The notes: generated from the sequence alone by a model not told the origin. Positions 24,561 to 34,573 are shown, counted from the first letter of the stretch. The stretch: 52,577 nucleotides of DNA from Lentibacillus lipolyticus (GCA_004145795.1 SEIO01000021.1:1-52577), one strand, 5' to 3'. Numbers and translations are program-made.

Positions 24561-25984
24561 CAGGATTCGCCTCCTTTTTGACGTTCTTTAAACCACGAAC
24601 GGAACGTCTGCTTGGCCGGTGCCGGAAAATCCCGATTAACGGTCCAGCCTTTTAGTGGGCCGGGACCATTCGCAACCGTTTCATCTTTCGTCCATGGCTT
24701 CATGGCAGAACGGGCCATTGCGGTACTCATTTTATACGCCGCCGGACTCGATCCCCATTTGGCAAAACCTTTCATTGCCAGCCGCTCCGATCTGGGTGTC
24801 ATTTTTTCCTGTTCAACGATAATCTCACGGTGCCGGATCAGTTGTTCATGAAGGGGGATTTTCACTGGACACGCCTCGGTACACGCCCCGCACAGTGATG
24901 ACGCATAAGGAAGTTCCTTGTGATCTTCATAGCCATCCAAGAGCGGTGTTAACACGGCACCAATCGGACCTGGGTAAACCGATCCATACGCATGCCCGCC
25001 AACATGCCGATAAACAGGACAGACATTGATACACGCTGCACAACGGATGCAATGAAGTGCTGACTGAAATTCCGTCCCCAAAATTTTGGAGCGGCCGTTA
25101 TCAACAATGACCAGATGATAGTCTTCCGGTCCATCGGTTTCCCCTTCCAAACGTGTACCGGTAATCGACGTCACATAACTTGTCAAATCCTGGCCTACCG
25201 CCGCACGTGTTAACAGACTGACAAGAATATCGAGTTCTTCATACGTCGGTACCACACGCTCCATTCCCATAACGGAGATTTGCGTATCCGGAATTGTCGT
25301 GGCCATTCGTGCATTGCCTTCATTGGTAACAAGCGTGACCGCACCGGACTCCGCTACGGCAAAATTACAGCCGGTTATCCCAACATCAGCGGATAAAAAT
25401 TCCTGTCTTAGCTGCTCACGAGCAAAACTGGCCAATTCTTCCGGTTGTGACGATTGATTATACCCCTTCTTTTCGGTAAATGTCTCCTTTACCTGCTCTT
25501 TATTTTTATGCACAGCCGGTGCGACAATATGGGACGGCGGGTCTTCATCCAATTGTAAAATCCATTCCCCCAGATCGGATTCAACAACGTCAGCACCAAC
25601 TTCCTCCAGTGCTTCGTTCATACCAATTTCCTCGGTTACCATCGACTTTGACTTGACAACTTTTTGCGCGTTCTTTTCCTTAATCACGTGTTGAATATAG
25701 TCATTCGCCTCTTCGGCCGTTTGTGCAAAGAAGACATTGCCTCCGCGTTTCGATACATTATCACTCAACAGCTGCAGGTAATAATCTATGTTTTCAAGCG
25801 TATGTGTCCGGATTTCTTCACCAAGTGTACGCCAGTCTTCCCAATTCCCCAGTTTGTCTGCCTGTTTTTGTTTGCCGCTACGGAAACGCCCTTGTGCAGA
25901 AGCGACCGCCTGACGCATAAATTCATTTTGGACGCCTTCCTGCACGCGCTCTTCGTACGACGCGTCACCAAGTTTGATACTCAA
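24560..25984 (-). CDS. lutB: Lactate utilization protein B, iron-sulfur oxidoreductase subunit
   Basis: The 474-residue protein combines a LUD domain ([20 protein letters not shown] around the middle) with a C-terminal ferredoxin-like pair of 4Fe-4S motifs ([14 protein letters not shown] and [11 protein letters not shown]). A C-terminal DUF3390-type tail carries [19 protein letters not shown]. It carries electrons from lactate through the complex. The start used is TTG at 25984, seven bases after GGAGGGG. It follows lutA by 37 nt. Confidence 0.95.
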   Translation of the reverse strand: MSIKLGDASYEERVQEGVQNEFMRQAVASAQGRFRSGKQKQADKLGNWEDWRTLGEEIRTHTLENIDYYLQLLSDNVSKRGGNVFFAQTAEEANDYIQHVIKEKNAQKVVKSKSMVTEEIGMNEALEEVGADVVESDLGEWILQLDEDPPSHIVAPAVHKNKEQVKETFTEKKGYNQSSQPEELASFAREQLRQEFLSADVGITGCNFAVAESGAVTLVTNEGNARMATTIPDTQISVMGMERVVPTYEELDILVSLLTRAAVGQDLTSYVTSITGTRLEGETDGPEDYHLVIVDNGRSKILGTEFQSALHCIRCAACINVCPVYRHVGGHAYGSVYPGPIGAVLTPLLDGYEDHKELPYASSLCGACTEACPVKIPLHEQLIRHREIIVEQEKMTPRSERLAMKGFAKWGSSPAAYKMSTAMARSAMKPWTKDETVANGPGPLKGWTVNRDFPAPAKQTFRSWFKERQKGGES

Positions 25985-26021
25985 CAGCTCTCCCCTCCAT
26001 TTCGATGAATTGCTGTAACCG

Positions 26022-26738
26022 CTAATGCTGATTCAAAATCTCTGTTATGTGTGCGACCTTGACATGCTTGCCTTCCCGTCTCATCCGGCCGCCAATATTG
26101 AGCAGGCAGCCCATATCACCGCCAACCAAATAGTCCGCCCCCGTTTCAGACACATGGGCAGCCTTTTCCTTCACCATCTCACCGGAGATCATGGAATTTT
26201 TAACCGCAAATGTCCCGCCAAACCCGCAGCAGTCTTCTTTTGCCGGAAGCTCCGTCAAATCAGCACCTTCCACATGTTTCAGCAAGGTCATTGGGGCATC
26301 CTTAACGCCTAGTATCCGGGTCATGTGGCAGGAAGGATGATAGGTTATTTTCCCTTTAAAAGTGGAGCCGACATCAACAACCCCCAAAACATCAACAAGG
26401 AATTGCGTTACCTCATAGGATTTATCAGCTAACCGCTTTGCCTCGTCCCTCCAGACTAAATCGTTTTCAAAAAGCTTCGGATATTCCTTCAGCATCCCCA
26501 CGCACGAACCGGATGGGCCAACAACGTAATCGGAAAATCGAAACGCTTTCATCATTTGTTTCATCGATTCCTTGGCATCGGTTAAATAACCACTGTTGTA
26601 TGCCGGCTGCCCGCAACATGTCTGTGTTTCCGGAAAATCGACTTCACAGCCAACCCGCTCCAAAATTTCCACTGTATCCTTCCCCACATCCGAAGAAAAC
26701 ATATCGCATAAACAGGTGATGAATAAGGAAACTTTCAT
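26022..26738 (-). CDS. lutA: Lactate utilization protein A (CCG-domain subunit)
   Basis: The 238-residue protein has two cysteine-rich CCG domains: [11 protein letters not shown] with the preceding [10 protein letters not shown] (N-terminal half) and [11 protein letters not shown] with [13 protein letters not shown] (C-terminal half). In heterodisulfide reductase-like proteins these bind an unusual iron-sulfur cluster. It opens the lutABC operon that lets the cell grow on L-lactate. In B. subtilis a GntR regulator, LutR, controls the operon; none is seen here. Confidence 0.94.
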   Translation of the reverse strand: MKVSLFITCLCDMFSSDVGKDTVEILERVGCEVDFPETQTCCGQPAYNSGYLTDAKESMKQMMKAFRFSDYVVGPSGSCVGMLKEYPKLFENDLVWRDEAKRLADKSYEVTQFLVDVLGVVDVGSTFKGKITYHPSCHMTRILGVKDAPMTLLKHVEGADLTELPAKEDCCGFGGTFAVKNSMISGEMVKEKAAHVSETGADYLVGGDMGCLLNIGGRMRREGKHVKVAHITEILNQH

Positions 26739-27087
26739 TGGATCATCTCCATTTATAGATTAAGAGAATCAATAGCGAATCCAAAGCCTTGTATTTAGAG
26801 ACTTCGCCCTCCTCCGCTATTCATACTTATGATTCAATTATACAATAGATTCCTTGCAATAAAACAGTGAATATTTTTATGATTCCGAAGTATGAGCAAC
26901 CGGGCATGTCTAAATACTGAAATCAGGGTGTCTGAACCCCACGCTGATGCCTCTGGATAGATGTATACAAGACGCTGACCTGCATATGGATTCGGGGAAA
27001 TAAGAATTCTTATTTCCCTATCTTTTTGGCTTCATTCAAGACGCTTTCCTACATCAAAAAGTCATTTCAACTAGTTTATGATAAAAA
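26739..27087. other. lutABC leader and the stretch before the threonate operon
   Basis: No gene is seen. On the minus strand the lutA leader contains TATAAT near 26850 without a clear -35. A 7-bp stem (AATAGCG with CGCTATT, arms 26771-26777 and 26815-26821) encloses GGAGGAGGG, so a leader fold may hide a decoy ribosome site. A perfect 24-nt palindrome lies at 26995-27018. Confidence 0.4.
26995..27018. repeat. Perfect 24-nt palindrome
   Basis: The arm GGGAAATAAGAA is followed directly by its exact complement TTCTTATTTCCC, then by TATCTTTTTGG. It lies between two divergent operons. It could be an operator, or the terminator stem of a short plus-strand RNA, though there is no unpaired loop in the perfect fold. 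Confidence 0.6.
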
Positions 27088-27137
27088 GTAACATCATATC
27101 TTGACATTTTTGATAAAAACGAACATAATAATGTTAC
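27088..27137 (+). promoter_or_regulatory. Sigma-A promoter with flanking inverted operator arms
   Basis: TTGACA (27101-27106) and CATAAT (27124-27129) are separated by 17 nt. GTAACAT (27088-27094) and ATGTTAC (27131-27137) form an inverted repeat that brackets the promoter. This is a typical place for autoregulation by the DeoR-family protein that follows. The promoter is a strong call; the operator is inferred. Confidence 0.78.
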
Positions 27138-27169
27138 AAGATAACAAAAAACAATAAATGGTGATAGCG

Positions 27170-27919
27170 ATGCATCCAACCAATCGAAGAGACTTTATTA
27201 TGAAAGCGGTACAAGAAGAAGGAAAAGTGGATATCAATGATCTTTCCGATGAATTAAACGTTTCAGCGATGACCATACGAAGGGACCTGGTGCAGCTTGA
27301 GGAGGATGGTAAGCTGATACGTACACACGGGGGTGCTGTCCTACCAAAACCTCTCATCACAGAAACACCTTTTTCGACAAAACAGAGCAAACAAACCGAA
27401 CAAAAAAAGCTAATCGCCAAAAAAACACTGCCTTTAATCAAAGCCGGGCAAACAATCATTTTAGATTCCGGAACAACCACCCTGGAATTGGCCAGATTGT
27501 TAGCACCACGTGACGACATCACCGTCATAACCAATGATATCAAAATCGCTGCTGAATTGATTGATAGCCAGTTGAAAGTATTGGTTGCTGGTGGCGAATT
27601 GCAAAATAATGTCGGTGCATTATACGGACCGCAAACACACCAGTTTTTAAAAAACATTCATGTTGACACGTTTTTTCTCGGTGCCCATGCAATAGATATG
27701 GAAGCTGGAATCACGTCACCCACGTTTGAGAAATCATTGATTAAGCAGCTAATGATAGAGGCAGCTGAAACAACCTGGCTCGTTGCTGACTCGAGTAAGT
27801 TTGAGCAAAAGGCATTTTCGAAAGTCTGTGATTTTGATCAATTATCCGGTTTTGTTACAGACGAAGACATTTCAGATGATAGAAACGAACAGCTATCCAG
27901 CCGTATAAAAATTATATAA
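27170..27919 (+). CDS. DeoR-family transcriptional regulator of the threonate operon
   Basis: The 249-residue protein has an N-terminal winged helix (about residues 5-57, with VDINDLSDELNVSAMTIRRD as the recognition helix and the DeoR mark RTHGGAV). A sugar-phosphate-binding DeoRC domain follows (ILDSGTTTLELARLL, VITNDIKIAAEL, VAGGEL, FLGAHAIDMEAGITSP and VADSSKF). The start ATG at 27170 follows GGTGAT; an upstream in-frame ATG at 27158 has no ribosome site. It is the first gene of the operon and probably represses it until a phosphorylated sugar acid binds. The ligand is inferred from context. Confidence 0.88.
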   Translation: MHPTNRRDFIMKAVQEEGKVDINDLSDELNVSAMTIRRDLVQLEEDGKLIRTHGGAVLPKPLITETPFSTKQSKQTEQKKLIAKKTLPLIKAGQTIILDSGTTTLELARLLAPRDDITVITNDIKIAAELIDSQLKVLVAGGELQNNVGALYGPQTHQFLKNIHVDTFFLGAHAIDMEAGITSPTFEKSLIKQLMIEAAETTWLVADSSKFEQKAFSKVCDFDQLSGFVTDEDISDDRNEQLSSRIKII

Positions 27920-27939
27920 AAAAGCAGGTGAACATCACG

Positions 27940-29244
27940 ATGAAGATAGGAGTTATTGCTGACGATCTAACCGGGGCAAATGCAACTGGTGTACGACTGA
28001 GCAAACAAGGATTCTCCTCAGCAACTGTTGTGTACCGCGATAAAATTCCCGATTCTCAGGAATTGGATGCCGTATGTATTGATACAGATACCCGATATGC
28101 TAACGAGCAAGCAGTCGTGAACAGAATGAAAAAAGCCATGCAAAGTTTTCAAGAATGGGATGCGAAAGTTATTTGTAAAAGAATCGACAGTACTATCCGA
28201 GGAAATATCGGTCTTGAAATCGATACGATTCTTGAAGAAATTGGAGAAAATAGTTTAGCTGTTGTCGTCGCTTCATTTCCTGACTCAGGACGCATTTCTT
28301 CAGGAGGGTATCTGCTGGTAGATGGTGTACCTGTTCAGCAGACTGATGTTGCAAAAGATCCGGTAATGCCGATAACAAAATCATTTATCCCGGAGATTAT
28401 TCAGCGTCAAAGCAAACACCATGTAGGTCATATCGGATTGGATAAAGTGCTTGCTGGAAATAGCGATCTCAAAGAAGCATTCGAAGACCAAATAAATAAA
28501 AATAACAGAATTGTTGTTGTAGATGCCGTGACAGATGAAGAAATCGATACCATTGCGGAAACAATTGCCGACATTCAATCAGTGCGAATTGTCCCAGTCG
28601 ACCCTGGTCCATTAACTGCTGCCTATTCCAGAGCATTTCTGCACCAGTTTATTGAATCCAGCAAGATTATTGTCACTGTTGGCAGTGTTACAACCTTAAC
28701 AGGACGACAGCTAAGATACCTGATCGATAAAACCGACTCCAATCCGGTCTATGTGTCCGCCGAAAAGCTTGCCACATTATCGGCAGCATGGGAACAAGAA
28801 GTACAGCGAGCCACGTCAGAAGCATTGGAGCGAATCCATACAAATGATGTATTAATCATCACAACCTATGAAGAGGATGCAAAGTTAATAGACTTTCATT
28901 TGAAAGCGGAACTGGAAAACACGTCCCAGGATGCCTTGGCTAAACGAATTACAGATGGGTTGGCAAAGATCACAAGATTGGTAATGGAACAAGCAGAACA
29001 TCCCATACAGGGCTGTTTCACCAGTGGGGGTGATGTGACGGCATCATTATGCGCCATATGCATGGCTTCAGGCATCAAACTGGAAGATGAAGTATTGCCG
29101 CTTGCTGCGTACGGGAAAATGATTGGAGGCCACTTTCCAGGCCAGCCTATTGTGACAAAGGGTGGTTTGGTTGGCGATAAAAAAGCCATTTATACAAGTG
29201 TCAAACACTTAAAATCAACTCACACCAAAAGGAGCGTTAAGTAA
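27940..29244 (+). CDS. dtnK: Four-carbon acid sugar kinase (D-threonate/D-erythronate kinase, DUF1537)
   Basis: This family phosphorylates D-threonate or D-erythronate at O4. The 434-residue protein has the DUF1537 N-terminal substrate domain ([45 protein letters not shown]) and the C-terminal nucleotide-binding domain ([36 protein letters not shown]). The ATG at 27940 follows AGCAGGTGAAC. It overlaps the next gene by one base (TAATG). D-threonate and D-erythronate cannot be told apart from sequence alone. Confidence 0.88.
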   Translation: MKIGVIADDLTGANATGVRLSKQGFSSATVVYRDKIPDSQELDAVCIDTDTRYANEQAVVNRMKKAMQSFQEWDAKVICKRIDSTIRGNIGLEIDTILEEIGENSLAVVVASFPDSGRISSGGYLLVDGVPVQQTDVAKDPVMPITKSFIPEIIQRQSKHHVGHIGLDKVLAGNSDLKEAFEDQINKNNRIVVVDAVTDEEIDTIAETIADIQSVRIVPVDPGPLTAAYSRAFLHQFIESSKIIVTVGSVTTLTGRQLRYLIDKTDSNPVYVSAEKLATLSAAWEQEVQRATSEALERIHTNDVLIITTYEEDAKLIDFHLKAELENTSQDALAKRITDGLAKITRLVMEQAEHPIQGCFTSGGDVTASLCAICMASGIKLEDEVLPLAAYGKMIGGHFPGQPIVTKGGLVGDKKAIYTSVKHLKSTHTKRSVK

Positions 29245-30260
29245 TGACAAACAAGAAAGCGATTATAGCAATTCCAATGGGAGATCCTGCCGGTATTGGA
29301 CCAGAAATCACTGCTAAATCACTGGCAAATAACGAAATATATAACATGTGTAAACCGATTGTCGTTGGCGATGCAGAAGTGTTTAAGAAAGCCATTCAAA
29401 TTGTTGAAAAAAACCTGACAGTCAATGTTATCCAATCACCTGATGAAGGCAAATTCGAATCTGGCACGGTTGACTTAATTGATTTAGATAATATTACAAT
29501 GGATGAACTGCGTTATGGCGAAGTGCAGGAACAATGCGGAAAAGCTGCTTTTGACTATATTAAAACATCCGTGAACCTCGCGCAAAACGGATCTGTAGAG
29601 GCATTAGCAACGACACCGATTAATAAAGAATCCTTAAAAGCTGCAAATGTTCCATATATTGGGCATACGGAAATGCTGGAGGAACTGACAGACACCCAAG
29701 ATCCACTGACAATGTTCGAAGTCAGAGACATGCGTATCTTTTTCCTAACACGCCATCTTTCCTTAAAGGATGCAATTGCCCAAATGACAAAAGATCGTGT
29801 TCATGACTATCTGATCCGTTGTGACAAAGCTTTGCAGCGTCTCGGAATTGAAAACCGCAAAATGGCAGTTGCAGGATTAAATCCGCATAGCGGTGAAGGC
29901 GGATTGTTTGGACGTGAAGAAGTCGATGAAATCACCCCTGGTATTGAAGCCGCTCAAGCAGACGGTATTAACGCTGTCGGACCAGTTCCAGCGGATTCCG
30001 TCTTTCATCAAGCATTAAATGGAAAGTATGATGCAGTATTATCCCTTTACCATGACCAGGGACATATTGCAGCAAAAATGACTGATTTTCACAGAACCAT
30101 CTCCATTACAAATGGTCTTCCATTTTTAAGAACATCGGTCGATCATGGCACAGCGTTTGATATTGCAGGACAAAATATTGCATCAAGCGTCAGTATGGAA
30201 GAATGCATTAAATTGGCTGCCCAATATGCACCTAAGTTTACGCAGGAAACAATGGATTAA
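29244..30260 (+). CDS. pdxA2: D-threonate/D-erythronate 4-phosphate dehydrogenase (PdxA2)
   Basis: PdxA2 oxidises and decarboxylates the 4-phosphate sugar acid to dihydroxyacetone phosphate and carbon dioxide. The 338-residue protein is a PdxA-family metal-dependent dehydrogenase: [18 protein letters not shown] at the start, [29 protein letters not shown], and [13 protein letters not shown] contain the expected metal-binding histidines. Its place after a DUF1537 kinase and before a GntP permease fits PdxA2 rather than pyridoxine biosynthesis PdxA. AAGGAG precedes the ATG. Confidence 0.9.
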   Translation: MTNKKAIIAIPMGDPAGIGPEITAKSLANNEIYNMCKPIVVGDAEVFKKAIQIVEKNLTVNVIQSPDEGKFESGTVDLIDLDNITMDELRYGEVQEQCGKAAFDYIKTSVNLAQNGSVEALATTPINKESLKAANVPYIGHTEMLEELTDTQDPLTMFEVRDMRIFFLTRHLSLKDAIAQMTKDRVHDYLIRCDKALQRLGIENRKMAVAGLNPHSGEGGLFGREEVDEITPGIEAAQADGINAVGPVPADSVFHQALNGKYDAVLSLYHDQGHIAAKMTDFHRTISITNGLPFLRTSVDHGTAFDIAGQNIASSVSMEECIKLAAQYAPKFTQETMD

Positions 30261-30266
30261 ATCAAT

Positions 30267-30297
30267 TTATACTGGGGATTCCATCTCCCCAGTATAA
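30267..30297 (+). other. Intercistronic stem-loop between pdxA2 and gntP
   Basis: A 12-bp perfect stem (TTATACTGGGGA with TCCCCAGTATAA) and a 7-nt loop lie in the gap before the permease gene. No T-run follows, so it is more likely an RNA-processing or 3'-stabilising hairpin than a terminator. Confidence 0.65.
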
Positions 30298-30345
30298 AAC
30301 TCATATAAATGTAAGCCATTTCAGATTTTCAAGGGGGAGAAAACG

Positions 30346-31746
30346 ATGGACGTTTCCGGTTCACAAATGATCTTAGGTTTGGTTATCGGTGTCATATTAT
30401 TAATTTTACTTGTGCTAAAAACAAAGATTCACGCATTTATTGCACTTATTATCGCAGCTTCAGTGACAGGTATCATTGGCGGAATGGATCCTTCCAATGT
30501 TGTGACTGAAATAACAAACGGGTTTGGCAGTACACTTGGTTCGATTGGTATTGTTATCGGATTCGGTGTCATGATGGGAAGATTGCTGGAGGTATCCGGC
30601 GCAGCAGAAAAACTTGCCTATACGTTAATAAAGAAGTTGGGCCAAAAGAAAGAAGAATGGGCAATGGCCGCGGCTGGTTATATTGTTTCTATTCCAATTT
30701 TTGTAGACTCGGCATTCGTCATTTTAAACCCATTAGTAAAAGCCTTATCCAGAAAAACGGGTAAATCAGTTATTGCTTTAGGCGTCGCTTTAGGTATTGG
30801 CCTTGCCGCCACCCACCACGCCGTACCACCCACTCCGGGTCCATTGGGCGTAGCAGGTATTTTCGGAGCTGATATCGGATTGATGATTTTAACCGGGCTC
30901 ATCTTTTCGATGCCGATTATTATGGCCGGTGTATGGTATGCTAGATGGATTGGCAATAAAATCTATCAGCTTCCTGAAGAAGATGGCGATGAATTTGTAA
31001 GGCCCGATAATAAACATGTTTATCAGAAATTTGTAGCAGATTCAGAAGAACGGGAAAAAGATTTGCCTTCCCTGACAAAATCAATTATGCCAATACTGTT
31101 GCCAATTATTCTTATTTTCCTGAATACAACGGTTGGTGCACTGAACGAATCCGGAGCACTTGCAGTTAATGATACGCTATTATCGTATATAGAATTTTTT
31201 GGTAATCCTATTATTGCCGTTGGGATTGGTCTAATTGCAGCCATTTACACACTTACAGATAACGTAGGCCGTGTAGAAACACTGGATCGTATGGAAGAAG
31301 GAATTAAAACAGCAGGAATTATTTTGCTCGTCACCGGTGCAGGTGGCGCGTTGGGTAATGTTCTTCGTGCAAGCGGTGCAGGCGACTATATCGCACAACA
31401 GATTGCCGAATGGCCATTGCCAGCAATTCTAGTACCATTTTTCATAGCAACCATTGTTCGGCTTATCCAGGGAAGTGGTACGGTTGCAATGATTACGGCC
31501 GCTTCCATTTCAGCACCAATCGTTGGCAACCTGGATGTGAGCTTGGTATTAGCTGCACAAGCTTCCGCATTAGGTGCAATGGTATTCTCTTATTTCAACG
31601 ACAGCTTATTCTGGGTCGTCAATAGAATGCTTGGAATCAAGAATGTGAAAGAACAAATTATGGTCTGGTCCGTACCAACGACGATTGGCTGGGGTGTGGC
31701 ATTGGTGATGCTGCTCATTGCAGATTCTATCGTTAGGTTATTTTAA
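30346..31746 (+). CDS. GntP-family sugar-acid:proton symporter
   Basis: The 466-residue polytopic protein belongs to the gluconate permease family: QMILGLVIGVILLILLVLK in the first helix, IGFGVMMGRLLEVSGAAEKLA, IPIFVDSAFVILNPLVKAL, ATHHAVPPTPGPLGVAGIF, and IQGSGTVAMITAASI near the C-terminal half. It has about 12-14 membrane segments. As the last gene of the operon it probably takes up D-threonate, D-erythronate or a related acid. The substrate is inferred from neighbours. AAGGGGGAG precedes its ATG, and a terminator follows. Confidence 0.9.
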   Translation: MDVSGSQMILGLVIGVILLILLVLKTKIHAFIALIIAASVTGIIGGMDPSNVVTEITNGFGSTLGSIGIVIGFGVMMGRLLEVSGAAEKLAYTLIKKLGQKKEEWAMAAAGYIVSIPIFVDSAFVILNPLVKALSRKTGKSVIALGVALGIGLAATHHAVPPTPGPLGVAGIFGADIGLMILTGLIFSMPIIMAGVWYARWIGNKIYQLPEEDGDEFVRPDNKHVYQKFVADSEEREKDLPSLTKSIMPILLPIILIFLNTTVGALNESGALAVNDTLLSYIEFFGNPIIAVGIGLIAAIYTLTDNVGRVETLDRMEEGIKTAGIILLVTGAGGALGNVLRASGAGDYIAQQIAEWPLPAILVPFFIATIVRLIQGSGTVAMITAASISAPIVGNLDVSLVLAAQASALGAMVFSYFNDSLFWVVNRMLGIKNVKEQIMVWSVPTTIGWGVALVMLLIADSIVRLF

Positions 31747-31762
31747 CAAGGGAATTCAAAGG

Positions 31763-31802
31763 AAAAGCCGCCACTCTGAACAGTCGGAGTGGCGGCTTTT
31801 TT
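31763..31802 (+). terminator. Terminator of the threonate operon
   Basis: A perfect 14-bp stem (AAAAGCCGCCACTC with GAGTGGCGGCTTTT) and a 10-nt loop are followed by T residues. Confidence 0.93.
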
Positions 31803-31894
31803 AATGCGTTCTTCGCTTGACAGATCCGCAGAATAGTTATTATTTTCGTTTGAGCCCCTGCTCCCCGCCCTTCCTACGGTTCAGGACCTTTCCA

Positions 31895-32155
31895 TTACAA
31901 GCTTTCTTTCAAAGCTTCAATTTCTTTTCGGTTTAGGCCGGTTACCTCAGCGATAAATTCAATCGAAGACCCTTTTTTCAGCATTTTGTTTGCTACTTCT
32001 TTGATTCCTTCTGCTTTCCCTTTCTCCTCATAAGAAATTGGTATCTCCATCATTTTATTCGACTCGTCCATACGTTTAATTTCATCCATCAACTGCACTT
32101 CCTCCTCCTCGTTTAATGTAAGATAACGCTCAAAGAATCCATATACTAACCGCTG
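31895..32155 (-). pseudogene. Rpn-family (PD-(D/E)XK) nuclease, C-terminal fragment
   Basis: The minus strand encodes only the C-terminal tail of a recombination-promoting nuclease/putative transposase of the Rpn/YhgA type: QRLVYGFFERYLTLNEEEE, MMEIPISYEEKGKAEGIKEV and a GLNRKEIEALKESL ending. The nuclease domain is missing: at about 32155 the sequence switches abruptly to an MFS transporter fragment on the other strand. It has no start codon of its own at the break. Confidence 0.78.
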
Positions 32156-32583
32156 TTTTGCCGGGGATATTGCTCGCCATTACTTCTGTTGCCATGGCAC
32201 CACGACTGCAAGAACGATTCGGTGTGGTCGGCCCAATGGCTGTCATGCTTGTCTTGTTTGCAGCAACACTACTTGCCATGGGCGTGTGGCATGAAACACA
32301 ATGGCTTGTTATCACAGCCGTCATCGCTGCGGGGGCCATGCTTGGCAACAATAATACGCTGATAACTGCCGCGGTAATGAATGCGACCGATGTCGAACGT
32401 TCCACCGCATCAGCCGCCTATAGTTTTCTCCGTTTCATCGGTGGTGCCATTGCTCCATTCGCAGCGGGAAAGTTGGCAGAAATATACAATCCGGCTATAC
32501 CATTTATCGTAGCCGCCGTCTGTGTGTTTATCGCTATGCTGACGATGGTATTTAACTATGAACATATTAAACATATTCGGTAG
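32156..32583 (+). pseudogene. MFS transporter, C-terminal fragment
   Basis: About 140 residues with four membrane segments (ILLAITSVAMAPRLQERFG, GPMAVMLVLFAATLLAMGVW, LGNNNTLITAAVMNATDVER, IPFIVAAVCVFIAMLTMVF) match the last third of a drug-efflux MFS transporter. The first eight or so helices are absent, and the break abuts the Rpn fragment at 32155. A terminator follows at 32657, which probably belonged to the intact gene. Confidence 0.82.
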
Positions 32584-32656
32584 TGTTGATGAAAGTAGCG
32601 GACACTAGAATCGCTAACCGCCCATGATCAAAAGCCCATTATAAGATTAGAAAAGC

Positions 32657-32698
32657 TCGGCATTCGCCTCGTCTTATAGCGAGTGCCGAAGTTTTTTT
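32657..32698 (+). terminator. Terminator after the MFS fragment
   Basis: CGGCATTCGC pairs with GCGAGTGCCG (one T-G pair) around an 11-nt loop, followed by seven T residues. Confidence 0.85.
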
Positions 32699-32737
32699 AT
32701 AAGGTCTTCCAAAATTTATACTTCTGACGTTTTAAAA

Positions 32738-32793
32738 ACCCGAACGGACCCCATATCTAATGAAAGGACGTTGAGTCATCGTTCGGATTTTTA
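32738..32793. terminator. Possible terminator of the symporter operon
   Basis: CCGAACG and CGTTCGG form a 7-bp stem with a loop of about 35 nt, flanked by A-rich and T-rich runs on both sides. It could stop transcripts of the minus-strand symporter gene that ends at 32845. The large loop makes this tentative. Confidence 0.4.
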
Positions 32794-32844
32794 TTTCATT
32801 CGATACTTCTGTCCTCATCCTTTTTGAAATGGTGTCGCGTAAAA

Positions 32845-34326
32845 TTAACTCACGGCCCGTTTATCGCCTTCCCTTGCCCGCTTTGTTATGTTCGTAAATA
32901 CCTTGGCTTTTTCCACCGGTGCTTTCGTCATAAGACTGACACCTATAAAGATAAGACTCGATACAACTACCCCCCAGATGCCTGAAGCCAGCCCCAGTGG
33001 TTTGCTGCCGGAAAGTTCAAGCGCAAGAACAAGTGCTGCGCCAAGCGATACACTGGATACGACTCCGGCAGCGGTTCCGCGTTTCCAGAAAAATGTCCCA
33101 AAAAACGCAGGAACAACGACAATCAAACCGGATGATGCGGCGACGGACATCACGGCAATTAAATTAAGCTGCAGTTCCGCAAACACGAACGCCAATACCG
33201 CAATCACCGGCATGACGATTTTTGCCACCTTTAATTGTTTCGCATCACTTGGTCGTGTACTTGCATTGCCGTAAACATCACGGGCAACCATTGATGACAA
33301 AGTCAGCATAATCGAATCGATGGTCGAAACAGCTGCAGCCATGATCCCGACCATTACGATTACACCAAGCACAGGTGGAACGAGTTCAGATGACAACAGT
33401 CTCGGTGTGGCCAGGTCGGCCGTTTGTAAATCCGGAAACATCTGCAGCGCAGAAAATCCCCATAAGACCGATACAAACGTATAAATGAATCCGAATATAA
33501 GAAAGCCAATCAGCATCTGCCGCAACCCTTTTAACGACGCGGGCATGAACAACCGCTGGCTCACCTGTGGATTGGATAAACTGAAGAAAAACCATGGCAA
33601 GGTCAGCCCAAGAAACGTCAGGAAATCAAAATAGCCATTCCCCGGAACAGTCAATGCATTCGGATGGCTGGTTTCGAGATTGGTGAAAAATTGTCCAAAA
33701 CCGCCAAGCCCTTGCACAACGAATAAAACGACAAGGGTGGACGTAAGAATCATGATCACCGCCTGCAGTGCATCGGTCCAGACAACAGAACGGATGCCCG
33801 CTGTATAGGAAAATAAAATGGCCATCACCGTTGCCAGCACAACACCGGCTGTAAATGGAATGGCGTCATCGGTAACCCCTTGCAATAAATATCCCACACC
33901 GGCCAACTGAACCGCACAGTACGGAATAAGAAACAAACAGCTGACGATGGCTGTGGCAATGGCGGCTGATTTACTCGCATACCGGCCGCCAATCATTTCC
34001 GATGGGGACACATACCCGTATTTTTTTCCGGCCAGCCAAAACCTGGGGCCAAACAAGGCTACCAAAGATACCCCGGTAAAATAGACGATTTCAAAACCAA
34101 GCGCCCCGACACCACCCTGATACGTCAGGCCGGCCAAACCAACCATCATGAATGCACTAAACGTTGTTGCGCTATAACTTAATGCTGACAAAATACCATT
34201 CATGCTGCGACCGCCAAGGAAAAATCCCGTCATATCCGACCGATTGCCACGTCTGGACAACATCGCAACCGCCACTGCTGCTGTAAAATAGACTACAATC
34301 CCCCAAACTGCCATACTTGTACCCAA
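32845..34326 (-). CDS. Sodium:solute symporter family protein
   Basis: The 493-residue protein belongs to the SSS family (PF00474-type, about 13 membrane segments): GFFLGGRSMNGILSALSYSA, FSAFMMVGLAGLTYQGGVGA, RFWLAGKKYGYVSPSEMIGG and SNPQVSQRLFMPASLKGLRQ. TTG at 34326 is used as start because GGGGG lies seven bases before it; ATG at 34314 is too far from that site. It follows the DUF3311 gene by 1 nt, a pairing resembling PanF with YhdT. The substrate is unknown; monocarboxylates, pantothenate or a nicotinate-like compound are possible, the last because niaR is divergent. Confidence 0.88.
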   Translation of the reverse strand: MGTSMAVWGIVVYFTAAVAVAMLSRRGNRSDMTGFFLGGRSMNGILSALSYSATTFSAFMMVGLAGLTYQGGVGALGFEIVYFTGVSLVALFGPRFWLAGKKYGYVSPSEMIGGRYASKSAAIATAIVSCLFLIPYCAVQLAGVGYLLQGVTDDAIPFTAGVVLATVMAILFSYTAGIRSVVWTDALQAVIMILTSTLVVLFVVQGLGGFGQFFTNLETSHPNALTVPGNGYFDFLTFLGLTLPWFFFSLSNPQVSQRLFMPASLKGLRQMLIGFLIFGFIYTFVSVLWGFSALQMFPDLQTADLATPRLLSSELVPPVLGVIVMVGIMAAAVSTIDSIMLTLSSMVARDVYGNASTRPSDAKQLKVAKIVMPVIAVLAFVFAELQLNLIAVMSVAASSGLIVVVPAFFGTFFWKRGTAAGVVSSVSLGAALVLALELSGSKPLGLASGIWGVVVSSLIFIGVSLMTKAPVEKAKVFTNITKRAREGDKRAVS

Positions 34327-34327
34327 T

Positions 34328-34516
34328 TTATTTCCCCCAATCCTTTGTAACCATGATATTTGCGATGATGACCAGCGCCCCTATCATCCCCCATAAAAGA
34401 AAACTGCCATACCAAGCGTCTACCCCCGATAGAAGTGTGTAGGGAATGACATAGGCTGATAGAATCAAAAACACAATCAATACTCCCCACCCAACTTTCG
34501 CTTTGTCTTTTCGCAT
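34328..34516 (-). CDS. DUF3311-type small membrane protein
   Basis: The 62-residue protein has two membrane segments (GWGVLIVFLILSAYVIPYTL and LLWGMIGALVIIANIMV) and the short charged ends typical of DUF3311/YhdT-like partners of sodium:solute symporters. The ATG at 34516 follows GGGGGAG; an upstream in-frame ATG at 34549 lacks a ribosome site. It almost abuts the symporter gene, so it is likely an accessory subunit. Confidence 0.8.
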   Translation of the reverse strand: MRKDKAKVGWGVLIVFLILSAYVIPYTLLSGVDAWYGSFLLWGMIGALVIIANIMVTKDWGK

Positions 34517-34573
34517 GTGTTCTCCCCCTTTTTGTGAATGATTGAACATATAAAGTCTAGTTAATTCAAAACT

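Noticed and set aside
30267-30297. Terminator between pdxA2 and gntP
   Set aside because: The stem is strong but lacks a T-run, and the permease probably belongs to the same operon.
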